Shown here piece after piece: positions 63,401 through 64,000 of a stretch of DNA of 64,000 nucleotides. Location of the stretch: NCBI RefSeq assembly GCF_030272615.1, contig NC_081409.1:911674340-911738339 (forward strand). The letters are read 5' to 3'. Source of the DNA: Cryptomeria japonica. Lineage: Eukaryota > Streptophyta > Pinopsida > Cupressales > Cupressaceae. Both the position numbers and the translations under genes were made by a program. Under the pieces are notes generated by a model. The model searched no databases. It had not been told where the DNA came from and saw only the letters and a program-made list of their open reading frames with translations. Each line of letters opens with the position of its first letter. Position 1 is the first letter of the stretch.

Positions 63401-63413
63401 TGTTGTCAGAGCA
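63401..63413 (+). promoter_or_regulatory. Degenerate initiator-Met primer-binding site
   Basis: TGTTGTCAGAGCA followed by TTGGTTCC resembles TGGTATCAGAGCATTGGTTC with changes in the first bases. Confidence 0.65.
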
Positions 63414-63534
63414 TTGGTTCCTAAAGAAGCAGCTTAACCACTGAGGTACATCTAGGAATTGAACACTTGTTGATATGGATACTAAGAGTTATCATAATTG
63501 GGAAATTGAAGGTGTGGTTGACAAGTAAGGAGAA

Positions 63535-64000
63535 TTGAGATTTGCCTTGACTAATCTAGATGAGAGCAGATTCATGTGCAAAAAGGCTAAAGACAAAATT
63601 GCCTATTTAGGAAAACTGTTAGATGAAGGAAGAAAATTGATGGATGATCTTGGTACAAAATTGAACAACAAAATAGAGGAATGCTCTAAACATGAAAATG
63701 AAGTTCATAAAATAAGGAAGGAATTGAAGGAGGCAAAGGAACATACTGATAGAAACTTAAAGTTGAAAGGAGGAAGCAAAGTGCTTGATGCTATGCTCAC
63801 TGTTCAAAAGAAAAATAATGATAATCCTTGGCTATGAAAGAGGAGATAATTCCAAAAGAAAGGAAAAGATTGAAGATACCACATTTGAGATCAAAAAAAA
63901 TTAGACAAAAACAATGGAAAGAATGATAAGAGATCCAGGTTTTCCTTTAATGGCATTTGTTTTTCATGCAAAACATTTGGACATAGATCTAGTGAATGCA
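63535..64000 (+). pseudogene. Copia gag, C-terminal part, runs off window
   Basis: The frame at 63535-63837 encodes a coiled-coil-like segment (ESRFMCKKAKDKIAYLGK...ELKEAKEHTDRNLKLKGGSK). After a stop and a frame change comes RSRFSFNGICFSCKTFGHRS, containing the CCHC knuckle C-x2-C-x4-H-x4-C at 63958-63999. This order is typical of SIRE-type copia gag. The core of gag expected before the coil is absent here too. The rest of the element is outside the window. Confidence 0.7.

Overview
This is nuclear DNA of a seed plant, most likely a conifer or other gymnosperm (inference). It is AT-rich and dominated by old, nested transposable elements. The few coding stretches are plant-type: a gypsy gag, copia-type gags with CCHC knuckles and initiator-Met primer sites, and a plant-type membrane protein present twice. 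I see no bacterial-style gene layout and no tRNA, rRNA or CRISPR locus.

1-5050 is the 5' part of a minus-strand Ty3/gypsy element (gag, leader, primer-binding site, 5' LTR). 5051-5896 and 18934-19203 look like the two halves of one older sequence, split by a 13.03-kb DNA transposon at 5897-18929. The transposon starts GGG and ends CCC, has matching terminal inverted repeats, and is flanked by the 4-bp duplication GAAG. It encodes a DDE/D-type transposase (plus strand, broken) and a second multi-exon gene on the minus strand (unknown protein, broken). About 16 copies of a degenerate palindrome, AGCGCGTACGCGCT, sit upstream of both genes. The two genes converge on a 357-bp tandem array. The left arm has been expanded by a 1.55-kb pure-pyrimidine tract. 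Termini and target-site length fit the Sola superfamily; that assignment is inference. This is the most novel system in the window.

19204-47804 is a direct tandem segmental duplication (copy 1 19204-31294, copy 2 31295-47804) with 6 bp of microhomology, TTTTGT, at the junction. Each copy carries one intact minus-strand gene for a roughly 430-residue membrane protein that resembles the plant ZCF37-type family. Insertions private to each copy (a solo LTR, a 305-bp retroposon and an 0.88-kb TIR element in copy 1; a 4.6-kb LTR-like insertion and a 2.8-kb AT-rich insertion with a SINE in copy 2) act as natural empty-site controls for one another.

47945-64000 is again retrotransposon territory: a decayed gypsy integrase, a solo LTR with an AATCT duplication, and AT-rich spacer. 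It then holds an almost complete 7.9-kb minus-strand copia-like element (two 1.24-kb LTRs, PBS, PPT) that has a gag-like ORF and a long unknown second ORF but no visible pol. At the right edge is the 5' end of another copia element running off the window.
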